Shown here piece by piece: positions 47,468-60,447 of a stretch of DNA of 64,000 bases. This DNA comes from Closterium sp. NIES-65 (Eukaryota > Streptophyta > Zygnematophyceae > Desmidiales > Closteriaceae), in assembly GCA_948144175.1 (NCBI GenBank), contig CANXME010000532.1, forward strand, positions 253,001 to 317,000, in the 5' to 3' direction. Numbering within the stretch: the first letter of the stretch is position 1; each line of letters begins with the position of its first letter. A model generated the notes under the pieces. The model saw only the letters and a list, made by a program, of their open reading frames with translations. It was not told where the DNA came from and made no database searches. The position numbers were made by a program, and so were the translations under genes.

Positions 47468-47857
47468 TGTGAGAGTACGACGGCTTATGCCAGCTATGCT
47501 TGCTTGCCTTTACTTTATCATGCTATTTCTAGCATAGGATAATTATATGCATGCATGAATTGCTTGATTTCATAGGCTATGTGCTTTCCTATATTCTATT
47601 ATAATTATAGCACCGAGCTAGGTTGCGTGCACCGAATTCTGGCTTTTCGGTTGCCACCGAATTGCCTTCTACCGAATTCGGTAAGGATCCGTTCGGGACG
47701 CTACGCGGCCCGCGGAACCTTCGCGTAACACCTGGTTACGGGGCCTTGTGTCAAGCCTATATATAGCCTCGTGTTGTACCCAGGTGAAGACATTCAATTC
47801 AATTCAATTCGACTCAATTCTCATTCTCTTTTCTGAACTCGATCCTAGATCCTCACA
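47468..47857 (+). repeat. 3' LTR of G4 (390 bp)
   Basis: Same length as the 5' copy. It follows GAGGGGGGGACG just after the pol stop. Confidence 0.95.
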
Positions 47858-47942
47858 TGGAGAGTCTGCAGGGGGGCCTCTGTGGGAGGGAACGAGGAGG
47901 AGTGAGGAGCGGCGCATGGCCGCCCCTCGACACAGGGAAGAC

Positions 47943-48277
47943 AGTCGAATTGAATGTTCACCTGGGTACAACACGAGGCTATATATAGGCTCGACGCAAG
48001 GCCCCGTAACCAGGTGTTACGCAAAGGTTCCGCGGGCCGTGTAGCGTCCCGAACGGATCCTTACCGAATTCGGTAGAAGGCAATTCGGTGGCAACCGAAA
48101 AGCCAGAATTCGGTGCACGCAACCTAGCTCGGTGCTATAATTATAATAGAATATAGGAAAGCACCTAGCCTAGGAAATCAAGCAATTCATGCATGCATAT
48201 AATTATCCTATGCTAGAAATAGCATGATAAAGTAAAGGCAAGCAAGCATAGCTGGCATAAGCCGTCGTACTCTCACA
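47943..48277 (-). repeat. Truncated G4-type LTR in inverted orientation
   Basis: About 335 bp homologous to the G4 LTR on the opposite strand, lacking about 46 bp at its U5 end. It starts 85 bp after the G4 3' LTR, so the two form a long inverted repeat. It sits at a deletion junction in C4: integrase zinc-region sequence is on the left and gag sequence on the right, so about 1 kb of C4 is missing here. Confidence 0.88.
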
Positions 48278-49565
48278 GCGACCACCCCTACAACCCCAAC
48301 TAGTGTACCACTCACTAAGTTGCTAGGACGTGAGGGACTCACGCGGACGTCACTGGAGCTGCATCTGGCCACTGCCAGTAGCAGAAGTAGCAGTAGTAGC
48401 AGCACTAGCAGCAGTAACAGCAGTAGTAGCAGAAGCAGCGCGTGCAGGGCATGCGCGGCAAGCAGGCAGGCAGGCAGGCCTGCAGGCAGGCCGGCAGGCA
48501 GGCAGGTAGGCAGGCAGGCCGGCAGGCAGGCAGATGGCGCGGCAGCGCGCTAACAAGGTAGGTGCTCACCAGTGGCGGGAAGAGCAGGCGCTCGCCGGGC
48601 GAGCAGGGCCGGCGCTCGGCGGGCGGCTGCACGGGGTCCAGGGGCGGCGTCGCGGGTCCAAGGGCGGCTGCACGGAGTCCAGGGGCGGCTGCTGCAGGGG
48701 CCAGGGGCGGCTGCTCTGGGTTCAGGGGCGGCTGATCGAGGGTCCAAGGGCGGCTGCACCAGGGGCGGCTGCTTCAGGGGCCAGGGGCGGCTGCTCGGGG
48801 TCCAGGTGCGGGTGCTCCAGGGGCGGCTGCTGCAGGGGCCAGGGGCGGCTGCTCTGGGTCTAGGGGCGGCGCTCGAGGGTCCAGGGGCGGCTGCTCTGGG
48901 TCCAGGGGCGGCTGCACGGAGTCCAGGGGCGGCTGCAGCAGGGGCGGCTACTTCAGGGGCCAGGGGCGGCTGCTTTGGGTCCAGGGGCGGCTGCTCCAGG
49001 GGCCTCTGGTTCAAGGGCCAGGGGCGGCTGCTCTGGGTCCAGGGGCGGCTGCACCAAGGGCGGCTGCTTCAGGGGCCAGGGGCGGCTGCTCGGGGTCCAG
49101 GGGCGGCTGCTCCAGGGGCGACTGCTGCAGGGGCCGTGGGCGGCTGCTCTGGGTCCAGGGGCGGTGCTCGAGGGTCCAGGGGCGGCTGCACCAGGGGCGG
49201 CTGCTTCAGGGGCCAGGGGCGGCTGCTCTGGGTCCAGGGGCGGCTGCTCCAGGGGCGGCATAGCTGGTGTAGGGCAGCGCGCAGGTCCCACAGGCGCCGT
49301 GACGGGCGACGGGGGGCAGCCCGCCGTCACTGGAGGAGGCGACGTGCGGGGCCAGCGGCAGGCTAAAACGGGGCCGAAAACGGGCTACGCGGGCGGCGGA
49401 CGCGGCGCGCAGGGCCTAAGCGGGCTGCGCGCGGGCCGGCAGCACACTGCGCGGGCGGCTGACGTGGCGCGCGGGGCCGAAAACAGGCCTAAACGGGCTG
49501 CGCGAGGGCTGCTTAAGAGGCGCGCGCGGGAAAAAAAAAGGGCCGCGCGCGTGCAGCCGAGCGGG
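48278..49565 (-). repeat. C4 gag remnant and GC-rich tandem leader
   Basis: 48278-48450 is a decayed piece of copia gag (the region before the knuckle). 48455-48540 is a GGCA tetranucleotide tract. 48590-49270 is a long array of GGGGCGGCTGCT with GGTCCAGGGGC-type units, equivalent to the leader arrays of C1-C3. The sequence 49300-49565 is non-repetitive GC-rich leader ending in a short A run, and it joins G3 pol with no LTR. Confidence 0.75.
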
Positions 49566-52500
49566 GTAAGGGCGAAGTAGGCTGACGTGGAAGGACGGGC
49601 TGACGTACCAGTCAGCAGGGAGGAGGAGGTGGGCGGTGACGCGCGTAATCATGTGGCTTATGCGAAATGGCCCGCAATATCGGGGGCGGAGTTTAGGGGT
49701 GATGGGCAGGCGAAGGTTCCAAGTGTCGAGTAAAACTAGGTCGTCAGGTTGGTAAGTGACAGGTCGGCGGTGGCGGTCGGCATTACGTTTAGCGATAATG
49801 TTCAATTTTTTTACTGCTTCTACTGCCCGGGTCCGTGCTGCTTGTAAAATTTCGGCGAACTGTTGTGCTCGTGGCACCGGGTTGTCGGGATTCGGGGTCA
49901 TGGGTACTGTCGGGTCTTGTCCGTGGTTCAGATAAAACGGCGACTGTTGGGTCGTCGCACGAGGCTCGGATGAGTTGCTCCATAGTCTGATTTGTCCGTT
50001 CTGTCTGTCCGTCGATTTCGGGGTGGTACGAAGAACTAAACTGTAGTCGCGTGCCGAACTGCTGCCATAGGTTCCGCGGTCGCTAATGATCGCTGCTGGT
50101 ATCCCGTGCAGTCGAACGATGGTGGGGATGAAGAGGCGTGCTGTTTCTTCGGCTGTGATTGATTTTTTGCAGGCTGCGAAATGTGCCATTTTCGTCAGTC
50201 GATCGACGACGACCAGGATCGCGTCGTTCCCACTCGCCCCGACCTGTAACCCCGTGACGAAGTCCATTGTCACCTGCTGCCAAGCACGCTCTGGGGGTGG
50301 TATCGCCTGCAACTGTCCTGCCAGCCGCTGCCGTGATGATTTCATGAGCTGGCAAGTGGGACACGATGCCACGTGTCGTTGTACGTCGGTCAACATCTCG
50401 GGCCAGTAATAATACTGCTGCAACTGCTGCCGTGTTTTCTCTACCCCGAAATGCCCCGAGGTAACTTCGTCGTGTGCCTCTTGTAACAGTAATTCCCGTA
50501 GCAGTGTACACCCGGGCACCCAGATGTGGTCGGTCTCGACTTTTACGTAATAGACTCCCCTTGCTGCTGCGAACTGCTGCGAATTTCCTCCTGTGAAGAA
50601 TGGATCCGTTTGGTACCCGTGGGTAAATAGGCCTGTTAGTAGGGGGCTGGTCTGGGCAAGTAGTATTGCATGGATCTGGGCAGTGGGGCGGGTCAGTGCG
50701 TCGGCGATGTTCGAGGCTCCCTTTTTGTAGGTGACCGTGTAGTGAAAATTGGACTCGAGAAAATCGAGCCAACGAATCTGTCGTGGGTTGAGGTGGGGCT
50801 GTGCGCGGAGGTACTGTAGTGATTTATGGTCTGTCCTTACTGTCACGTCTGCGCCGGTTAAGTAACAGCGCCATACTTTGAACGCGTGCACAATCGCGAG
50901 CATTTCGCGGTCGTGTATCGGGTAATTTTTCTCGGGCGGATGCAGTTTTCGTGACTCGTATGCGATACGCTGTAGGCCGTTGCCGAAGTCCTGTAGCAGT
51001 ACTGCTCCGATGGCGATGTCGCTTGCGTCGGTAACTACTTCGAATGGGCGGTATGGGTCGGCGATGCGCAGGGCGGGTGGTGAACAGAGAACATTTTTCA
51101 GGGCAGAGAAAGCAACATGCTCTTTCTCCCCCCACGTAAAAGCAACCCCTTTCCATAACAAGTCCGTCAGCGACGCTGTTAGCCGTGCCATGTCGGGGAC
51201 AAACCAACGCACGTAATTGACGAACCCCAAAAAGCTCTGTAGTTCCGTAATATTCGTCGGGGGGTGCCAGGATTTGACTGTGTCTAACTTCTTCGGGTCA
51301 ATTTCGACCCCAACCTGCGAAATAATGTGCCTTAAAAACTCTTGCCTGTCCTAAAAAAACTCGCACTTGGAACCCTTGGTCAGCAGCCGATGCTCGTCTA
51401 AAATCTTAAACACTGCTTCCAGATCTGCTAAGTGCTGCTGCTTGTCGCGACTGTAGACGAGGATGTTGTCGAGGTAAACTATCACGCATTTATCTAAAAG
51501 TGGCCTAAACGCCTCGTTCATGGTCATCTGAAATGTCGCTGGTGCGTTGGTCGGCCTGAAGGGCATCACTGTGTACTCGAATGACCCGTATCTAGTCCGG
51601 AAAGTTGAGCGACTTGACTGTTACCATGTTGAGCGCTCGGTAATCGATGCACATGTGAAACCCTCCGTCTTTTTTTGGCGTGAGCAGTATCGGTGCGGCG
51701 AACGGTGACGAGCTCGGTCGGATGAATTTCTTCTCTAACAAATAATCTAACTGCTTCCTCAGTTCGTCGAGCTCGGGCTGTGTCACTCTGAACTGGCGAT
51801 GTACAGTTGGATGTGCCCCCAGTTCTAAGTCTATTCGGTGGTCATGTGCTCGCTGAGGTGGCAGTCCTCCCAGTAAGTCGTCGGGAAAAATCCCGAGGTA
51901 TCGTTTCAACTGTTTCTGAGTTTCAGACGGTACCGTTGCCAGCAGTTTCTTGAAATCACTCGGCTGCTCTGCTCCCTCTACTAGTGCAATGGCTACTGCG
52001 TACACGTCAGCTCCAGCAGCGACCGCCCGTTTCATGATGACGGCATTGACGTGTACCGTTGAAGACTCGGGCGACTGCTAGCGAGGTAGCTCAACCCAGT
52101 TACCGCTACTTCGCACAGTGCAGCTACCCGTCGTCCAGTCAATTCGCGGGTTATACCGTCGCAGCCAATCACGCCCCAGTAAAATCTCGAGCCCATCTAG
52201 TGTCGTCGCGAGCATTTCCTGTGTAAATCCGAAATTTCCCCCGCAGCGGACTTTGACTCTCTCCACCCTTTCCCGTATGGCCAGTGGTGTGCTGTCAACT
52301 AAGCTTGCGTCTATCTCAGGTAAACAACGGCTAAGTGTCAGTTGCAGTTTTCGTGCGGTTGCGGTATTAACTAAACAGTGACTTGCTCCTCCATTGATAA
52401 AAATCTTCACTGTTGGTCCCTGTATTTTCCCGTGGATCAGTACTGGGCAATCCGTCGCTGTACCCTCCTTATTCGTCCGAGCCCGATCGATAGCATGAAT

Positions 52501-53816
52501 CGGTACTGTGACTCGGTGAGGGTCGGTGGGGTTGGGCGAGCAGGCAGTCTCGTCAGTAGTTGGCCCGATTCCTACTGACTGCTGGCGCTTCCCTGCCTTG
52601 GAGACTCCCTCCCCTGCTCTGCTCCGCGGCACCTCAGCTCCTCTGGGCATTCACTCTTACGATGGCCCGGCCTATTGCAAGCAAAGCAGCGCCCCTTAAA
52701 CGGCGCAACAGCTGCATTCGTCGCAACGTCATGTACGGTGGCGTGCTCGATCGGTCCCCGAGGGCGATGTCCATAGTAGGACCCGGGTCTCGGACGGCGC
52801 AAAATGTCGATTTTCTCGGCGAGCGCGAGAATCTCGTTGAAATTCGAGAGCCCGCGTAGCATGATCTCGTGCGAGATGTCCGGCTTCAGCCCTCCGACGT
52901 AACGGTCCACCCGCTCCGCCTCGTGCATGTAGCCGACTTGCTCGCATAATGCGAGAAAACCGCTCGTGTAGTCTTGAACCGACCCGAGCTGCCGCCAAGT
53001 GCGCAGTCTCTGACGCGCCGAAATAGAAGCCGCGATTGGCTCGAAGCGCGCCCGAAGCCCTGCGCACCACGCATCCCACGTGCTGTACTGGGCGGTTTCG
53101 CAGAATGAACTCCAAGTGTCAGCTGGACCCGTGGGCCCTTCCTCTTGCGACGGTGGCTCGTAGGCGCGTGGCGACGTCACGATGACTCGCCACCAGTCCA
53201 TGGCGGGGCCCCTCAACAGCAAGACAGCGTATGTGATCTTCGCTGCGTCCGACTCGACGTAGTTTGCGTCGAAAAATACGTTCATCGTGAAGACCCGCGA
53301 CTGAACCGTCGGACCTCCACGCTGACCTGGGTCGAAACAGGGCGGGCGCTGCGGCTTGAGTGGCATTGGTGCCATGATGGCCTAGTCGCCACTTGTCGCC
53401 GCGAACTCCACGTGCCGACGGGCTTCACGAGGCTCCCGCGGGCTTAGCGCGACCCTGTTTCTCCCCATGCCCGGCATCGGTTGGGCGGCGCCATCACTGG
53501 CTGCGCCTGAACGCTGTCCCACGCTGCCATTCTGTGTTGGTGTGCCTGATGAAACGACGATCGGCTCCTCCGATTGGGCACGTGCATTTGCAAGTGCGTG
53601 TGGTGGCGCCGGAGTATTCACCGTAGATTGCTGACGCGCGGAGTCACGTTCCGCCGTGAGTTTCGCAATTTCGAGCGCCGATTCTTCAACTTGGCGTACG
53701 AGACGGTCGAGTTGCTTCTGCGTCAGTGTCACGAGAGTAAATTTGGCCATGGCGGGGGTGTCGGGCAAGCTCAACGAGAGCCTCTGTCGTGGCCGTGCGT
53801 GCTTACGAGAGAGCAC
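49566..53816 (-). pseudogene. G3 gag and pol, degenerate (C-terminal part at 29675-29938)
   Basis: Gag starts at 53816 (MLSRKHARPRQR) and has a TAG at 53384-53382. The capsid and zinc knuckle (CFACNRPGHRKSEC) follow to 52572. In pol the protease motif has become INGGASHCLV, a TAG at 52080-52078 replaces the Trp of LPRWQ, and about 190 bp of reverse transcriptase before RTRYGSF are missing near 51600. RT, RNase H and integrase pieces continue to 49566, with indels in the integrase core near 50080 and 49950. The last segment, with the chromodomain (EFLIRWKDCTPTGDNWVPL), lies at 29938-29675 beyond C4. Not functional. Confidence 0.9.
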
Positions 53817-53932
53817 TACGAGCGGCGGTGCTGTGTCGCTGAGAGATGTCTACCCCCCCAAAAAATTGAGATAGTGGGGAAGTGAAGGTGTGGGTGCGGT
53901 CCGAGAAGAGATCGTAGGCTCTGAATACCAAG

Positions 53933-54270
53933 TGTTATGAGTGCAATTGAGTGATCGAACGAGAATTGCACTATCGAAGCAAGAGTACCATGAGCGAAGG
54001 CATGAGCGAAGAATATATAGCGAAGCTACAGTGGTAACGGTAATGGATTGTGGTTGTCGCGCGACGGGCCTGGGACTGAGGTTTGGGGAAATGTCGAAGT
54101 GGAGGTCCGGAGCGCGGGTTACCCGCCGAGCCGTGAGGTCGGGGTGCGACGTGCGAAGGTGGCGGGAGGATTGTCGATGCGAGGGTTGCGAGTGGTGACG
54201 GTGCTGACTGTGGTACTACAATGGTGTACGCGCTGGACAGGGACGCGAAGGATAAGGATTTTTCCTTACA
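53933..54270 (-). repeat. 5' LTR of G3 (338 bp)
   Basis: Plus-strand ends are TGTTATGAG and CCTTACA, with the initiator-Met-type primer site beside it (plus strand GGCTCTGAATACCA just before 53931). Confidence 0.9.
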
Positions 54271-54551
54271 TCGCAGTCCAGTTGCCATTCGAAATTCCGT
54301 ATTGCGTAAAAGCACATTTAGCAAGTGTCTCATCTCAAAATCGATTTACTAGTGGTGGCGTCATTACATGGCAAGCATTGAAATGCCAGCTTGATTTCTT
54401 CCATAACAAGCAGCTAGACATAATTGCTGGCCAACTTATACACACCAGCAGTCAGCAGCATGCTACCAAAGAAAGCACAAAGAACAGAGCTGGCTGATGG
54501 GTGAAAATGGTATGGCAGCGAAGAGTGCAGGTGTTGCTGCAAGATGGGTGC

Positions 54552-56173
<1,622 letters not shown>

Positions 56174-57429
56174 CTTAACGGCGAGCCGCGCCTAAACGTT
56201 CTAAGGTTTAGTGCCTGTGTCACGTCCTCTCGGAGGACGATGCAGGGCCTTGAGCAGGATAGAGGGGGAGGAGGGAGGAAGAGGGTGGAGCAGGGGAGGT
56301 AATAGGGCAAGAGGGACAGAGGGGTGAGGGAGAGAGGGCGTGAAAGTTTAGGCGGGAGTTGGGAGTGAGGGGTTGACGATCTAGCGAAATCGCTAGCGAC
56401 GGGTCAAGGTGATTTCGTGAATAAGTCCTTCTCGTAGTCAGGCTGGGTCTGGTTGTCGCTGGTTTTGGGGCTGCGACATCCTTCATGTCTTTGGGGTGTC
56501 CGATGCCATTAAAAGATATAACTGAAAGGCCGGGCTGCACTCAGGCCACAAGGTTAAGTAGAGGTGGGATAATTAGGTCTTCTGTTTTTTTAAATGGGTA
56601 CCGTATCACACCAACTAGCTTATAACCAACTAGCTTGGATGCCGTATGCATAGCTTGTTGCAATCGGTTAATCTTCTTAATTGTTTACGTTATCTAGTCT
56701 AGCAATGATGAGGATGTACCGCATATTTGTTGACATAATGAATGGTGTATTGTTTTGGAGTAACTTTTTCCAATCAGCATGACAATCCACATTGACTTGG
56801 TAGCTACGTACAGTAGTAAAATTGCAAGATTCAAAATCTAAGGGCAATCATTTAATTGGTTTCGAAACGTATACATCAAAAACTAAGATGGCTCCTTTTT
56901 CCATGCATTGACCAATCAAGGGAGAAGGCCCCAATGCACCTATTCCCACCATTGTGGCTGGTGGAGAGTCTGTCTGTGTGTAAGAATGTCCGTGTGAACT
57001 GGATGGAGGAATGCACAGGTGCAATGCTATGGAGGGATCCAGTGTAATATGAACACCAGATGCTGTCTGCATGCGGTGCGATTTCAGCCCCACCACCACA
57101 CTATTCCCGCCTTGGCCATGATACCCCTAAGTTCTCACCCCCGATTTCAAGTGCACAAGGTGGTACCGTGTCATCCCTGTCCCACACCCTTGTGCATAAG
57201 AGCACCCACCTTTCGCACATGGAGCAGCAGCAGCAACCTCACATCTCAATATGAAGTACTCATGAAGAGAGTAAAGACAGAGAGAGGGAGAGGGAGAGGG
57301 AGAGGGAGAGAGAGAGGGAGAGGGAGAGGGACGAGAAGCTGCCCAGGGGCGCAGCTGTCTCGTGGCCTTTTAAGTATTCTCAGAAGTGAAACCCTGAATT
57401 CTCCCAGCGCAGGTGCGTGCAGTGCAGAA
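56174..57429. other. Spacer between eL43 and the carrier gene
   Basis: It should hold the eL43 promoter and the carrier 3'UTR, both minus strand. A GAGGGA microsatellite is at about 57274-57331. I see no convincing coding frame or RNA gene; the region around 56560-56900 is AT-rich. Confidence 0.5.
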
Positions 57430-59355
57430 TCAGTCCACGAAGCTGTCGCGGGGGCGCAGCAGGCGCTTCATAAACTCATAGGTCATGAAGGCGATGCTCA
57501 CCCCCGGAACCACCTTAGCATACTCGGGCACAATTCCGCGGTATAGAGCCCGCCACCCCTCCGTGCGCACCACGTGCGCCAGCATCTGGGGGATTGTGCG
57601 GCGCTGTGACGGCTGCCGGCCCCCTGCTCCCTCCAGCTGCATGCGCCGCCGCACCAGGTCCAGAGGGAAGGTGGCTGGCGTGTTGCGGGAAGAGGGTGAA
57701 ACCGGGAGCAAGTGGGGGAGGATGAAGGCGGGGTTCAGGTGAGCAGCAAAACAGGTGAGAGAGGGAGAGTATGGATGGGCAAGAGGAAAGGGGGACGGGA
57801 GGGGCAGAGCGAACGAGATTGGTTGAATGAGAGGTGTGTGGAGAACGAGAGGCGAAGTGGATGAGAGGAGGAGGAGGGAGAGGGATGCAAGGAGGGGCGG
57901 ACCTGAGGAGGAGCAGATGCCAGCGAGGCTACCGCAGCCGAGGGAGACTAGAGGCACGGGCATGTCAGGGTGGCGGCGCACCCAGTTGGCCTTCACCGTC
58001 TCGTACACACAGAAGTTGATGGCTAGATTGGGCCCCACGCCCTGGGCGAGGGCGACCGGAGCGGCAGGGGGGAGAAGAGGAGAGGGGGAGGGAAGGGTGC
58101 ACAACGGTGCAGAGCGGAGCAGGAGGAGAGCAAAATGGTAAAAAACCATGAATCTGGAAACCAGTTGCTATCACCATTCGTAACAGCCCCAGCAGCAGTA
58201 TAAGCATGAGCATAACGATGACCAGAAATTACGAGGATTCTCAAAACGATTATGCATCGGAGCACATGAACTAGCCAGAGCAAGAAGAGGCATGCACATA
58301 CGAGGAGAGTGGCGCCCATGCCCTTGTAAAGGCCCAGCAGGCCCTCATCGCGCACTATGGTGCTCAGTGTGCCCACTATGCCTTTGTAGTACCGCGACTT
58401 GGTCTGCACACACACGCATGCGGTCAGGTGTGGGAGACGAGGAAGTGAATATGAGGAGAGTAGGGGAGTGATGGAGAGACGCGGAGAGTGGCAAGGGGCG
58501 TGAGGAGAGTGCAGGGGAGCGGAGGGATGCACCATGGGGTGTTGACAGCGTTGTGATTGAATTGCTCTCGAGTATTTTCAGAAGCAACTCCAGTGGAATC
58601 TTGAAGGGAGCGTAATGGTTAGAGAATGTAGGGGCGGCCATGGGGCATGTGGCGAAGGCCACCACAGCAAAGTGGAGTGGGTCGATGGAACAGGCAAGGG
58701 CAAACGCGGAAGATGGTTAAGAAAATCTCAGTCAGCAAACACGTGAAACGTTCCCTAGGAGCACTCGCTCACTCACTCATTCACTCACTCACTCACCCAC
58801 CCACTCATTCACCACTCACCCACCCACTCATTCACTCACTCACCCACCCACTCGCTCACCCACCCACTCACCCAACAGCCCACTCACTCCCTCACCCTCA
58901 CCCATCACTCACTCACCCACACTCACTCAAACACCCGCCCCCCACTCCCCACTAAGCCACTCACTCACACCCTCCCACCCACCCAGCCACTCCTAATCCA
59001 CCCACCCATCACGCACATGCAAGTCACACACGGCACCATGCTGAGCTGAGCAGCAAGGCGAGTGCGCACGAGGTCAAGCAGGTACGTGATGGTGGCAGCA
59101 GTGCACCCCGCACCCCCAACTCACTCACCCACTCAATCACTCAACTCACTCACTCACTCGATCAATCACTCAACTCACTCACTCACTCGATCAATCACTC
59201 AACTCACTCACTCAACTCACCTGAGCAGCAAGGCGAGTGCGCACGAGGTCAAGCGGGTATGTGATGGTAGCAGCAGTGCACCCCGCACCCCCTCCCGCCA
59301 GGAACTTCACCCCCATGTCCACCACCCCCCTCCGCGCCGCCTGCCACCCCTGCTC

Positions 59356-59386
<31 letters not shown>

Positions 59387-60415
59387 AGTTGGTATTGCTG
59401 GTTTGGTTGCAGTGCGTGGTGAGCGTGGGTGGGCGGGATGTCTGGGCTGGGGAAGGAATTGGCTGCCATGGTTTCAAGCATCTGGGGGAGAGAGAGTGTG
59501 ATGAGGGGTGGGAGCGGAGAGCGTCAGATGCCTTTCTGTGAGTTCAAAGGAACGGTTTTAACTGTGGGGTAGAAGAAAAAACGTCCATTAGAACTTTAAG
59601 ACATGGCTCTTTGAAAGCGGGAGGAGAGGAGAGGAGAGGGTAGGGGGTTGTTGGGTTATGATGGGGACACGACAAAAGGGTGAAGATGAATGGAAGGAGG
59701 TAGGGTGGACACAGGTTGGGGAGGAGTAATGGAGTGTCGAGCAAAGGGAGAGGGAGACTCGAGAATGTTGAGGTCGGGCGTGAGAGAGGGTCGGGCGTGA
59801 GAGAGGGTCGGGCGTGAGAGAGATTGGGGAGTGAAGAGGGGTGAAGTAAGGAGGTTGGGAAATGAGAGAGTGTGGAAGCGAGAGGAGGGAAGTGAGAGGT
59901 GGAAAGTGAGAGAGGGGAGGGAAGTGAGGGAGGGAGGGAAGTGAGAGATGGACGGAAGGAAGTGAGGGAGGGAAGTAAGAGTGGGAGGGAAGTAGCGGCA
60001 GGAGGCAAGTGAGAGAGGGAGGAAAGTGAGAGAGGATGCGGAGCGAGAGAGCGAGCGAAGTGAGAGAGTGGAGGGAAGTGAGAGGTGGGAAGTGAGAGAG
60101 GGGAGGGAAGTGAGGGAGGGAGTGAAGTGAGAGGGGGTGGGAAGCTAGTGAGGGAGAGAAGTGAGTGAGGGAGAAAAGTGAGAGAGGGACCAAGCTATGC
60201 CATGTCATGCCATGTGATGCCAGACCGGCACTAGGCACGTTTGTCTGTGGGCAGCAGATCGGTCCCCCCTGGCCAGCATGCCATCTCCACGAGGGATGGG
60301 TGGGGAATACGAAAGGGATGGCGAGGAGAGGAAGGGAGAAGAGGGGAAGGGAGGGGGAGGGAAAGAATTAAGAAAGAGAGGAGAAAGGAGGCCACGAGGG
60401 CGGGAGGAGCCGAGG

Positions 60416-60447
<32 letters not shown>

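Larger units (their letters stand above)
34323..47857 (+). mobile_element. Ty3/gypsy chromovirus G4, nested in C4 and host to C3
   Basis: 390-bp LTRs at 34323-34712 and 47468-47857, and a perfect target duplication TGGAG (34318-34322 and 47858-47862) in the C4 integrase. It is a different family from G1-G3. The primer site (TGGTAATCAGAGC at 34715-34727) follows the 5' LTR, and a G-rich tract (47455-47464) precedes the 3' LTR. Gag is split by C3. The LTRs differ at roughly ten positions by eye. Confidence 0.95.
29939..49565 (-). mobile_element. Ty1/copia element C4, 5'-truncated, nested in G3 and host to G4
   Basis: Its 3' LTR is at 29939-30073. The 5' LTR and primer site are missing: the GC-rich leader ends at about 49565 and runs straight into G3 pol. 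The target string GGAAT before 29939 has no partner, which suggests a deletion removed the C4 5' end. It is interrupted by a copia solo LTR (33166-33295), by G4 (34323-47857, target duplication TGGAG) and by a truncated inverted G4-type LTR (47943-48277). Its own sequence totals about 5.6 kb. Confidence 0.85.
29295..54270 (-). mobile_element. Ty3/gypsy chromovirus G3, old and degenerate, outermost of a four-level nest
   Basis: Relative of G1/G2. 5' LTR at 54270-53933, gag and most of pol at 53816-49566, 3' end of pol at 29938-29675, a C-rich polypurine complement at 29637-29660, 3' LTR at 29636-29295. Copia C4 sits inside pol near the chromodomain. The LTRs differ at about 13-15 positions plus small indels by eye. 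I see no perfect target duplication (left flank ACATT, right flank TCGCA). Confidence 0.9.

Noticed and set aside
59544..60238. Ser/Pro/Leu-rich frames in carrier intron 3
   Set aside because: These are CT-rich low-complexity intron sequence between exons whose phases already join.
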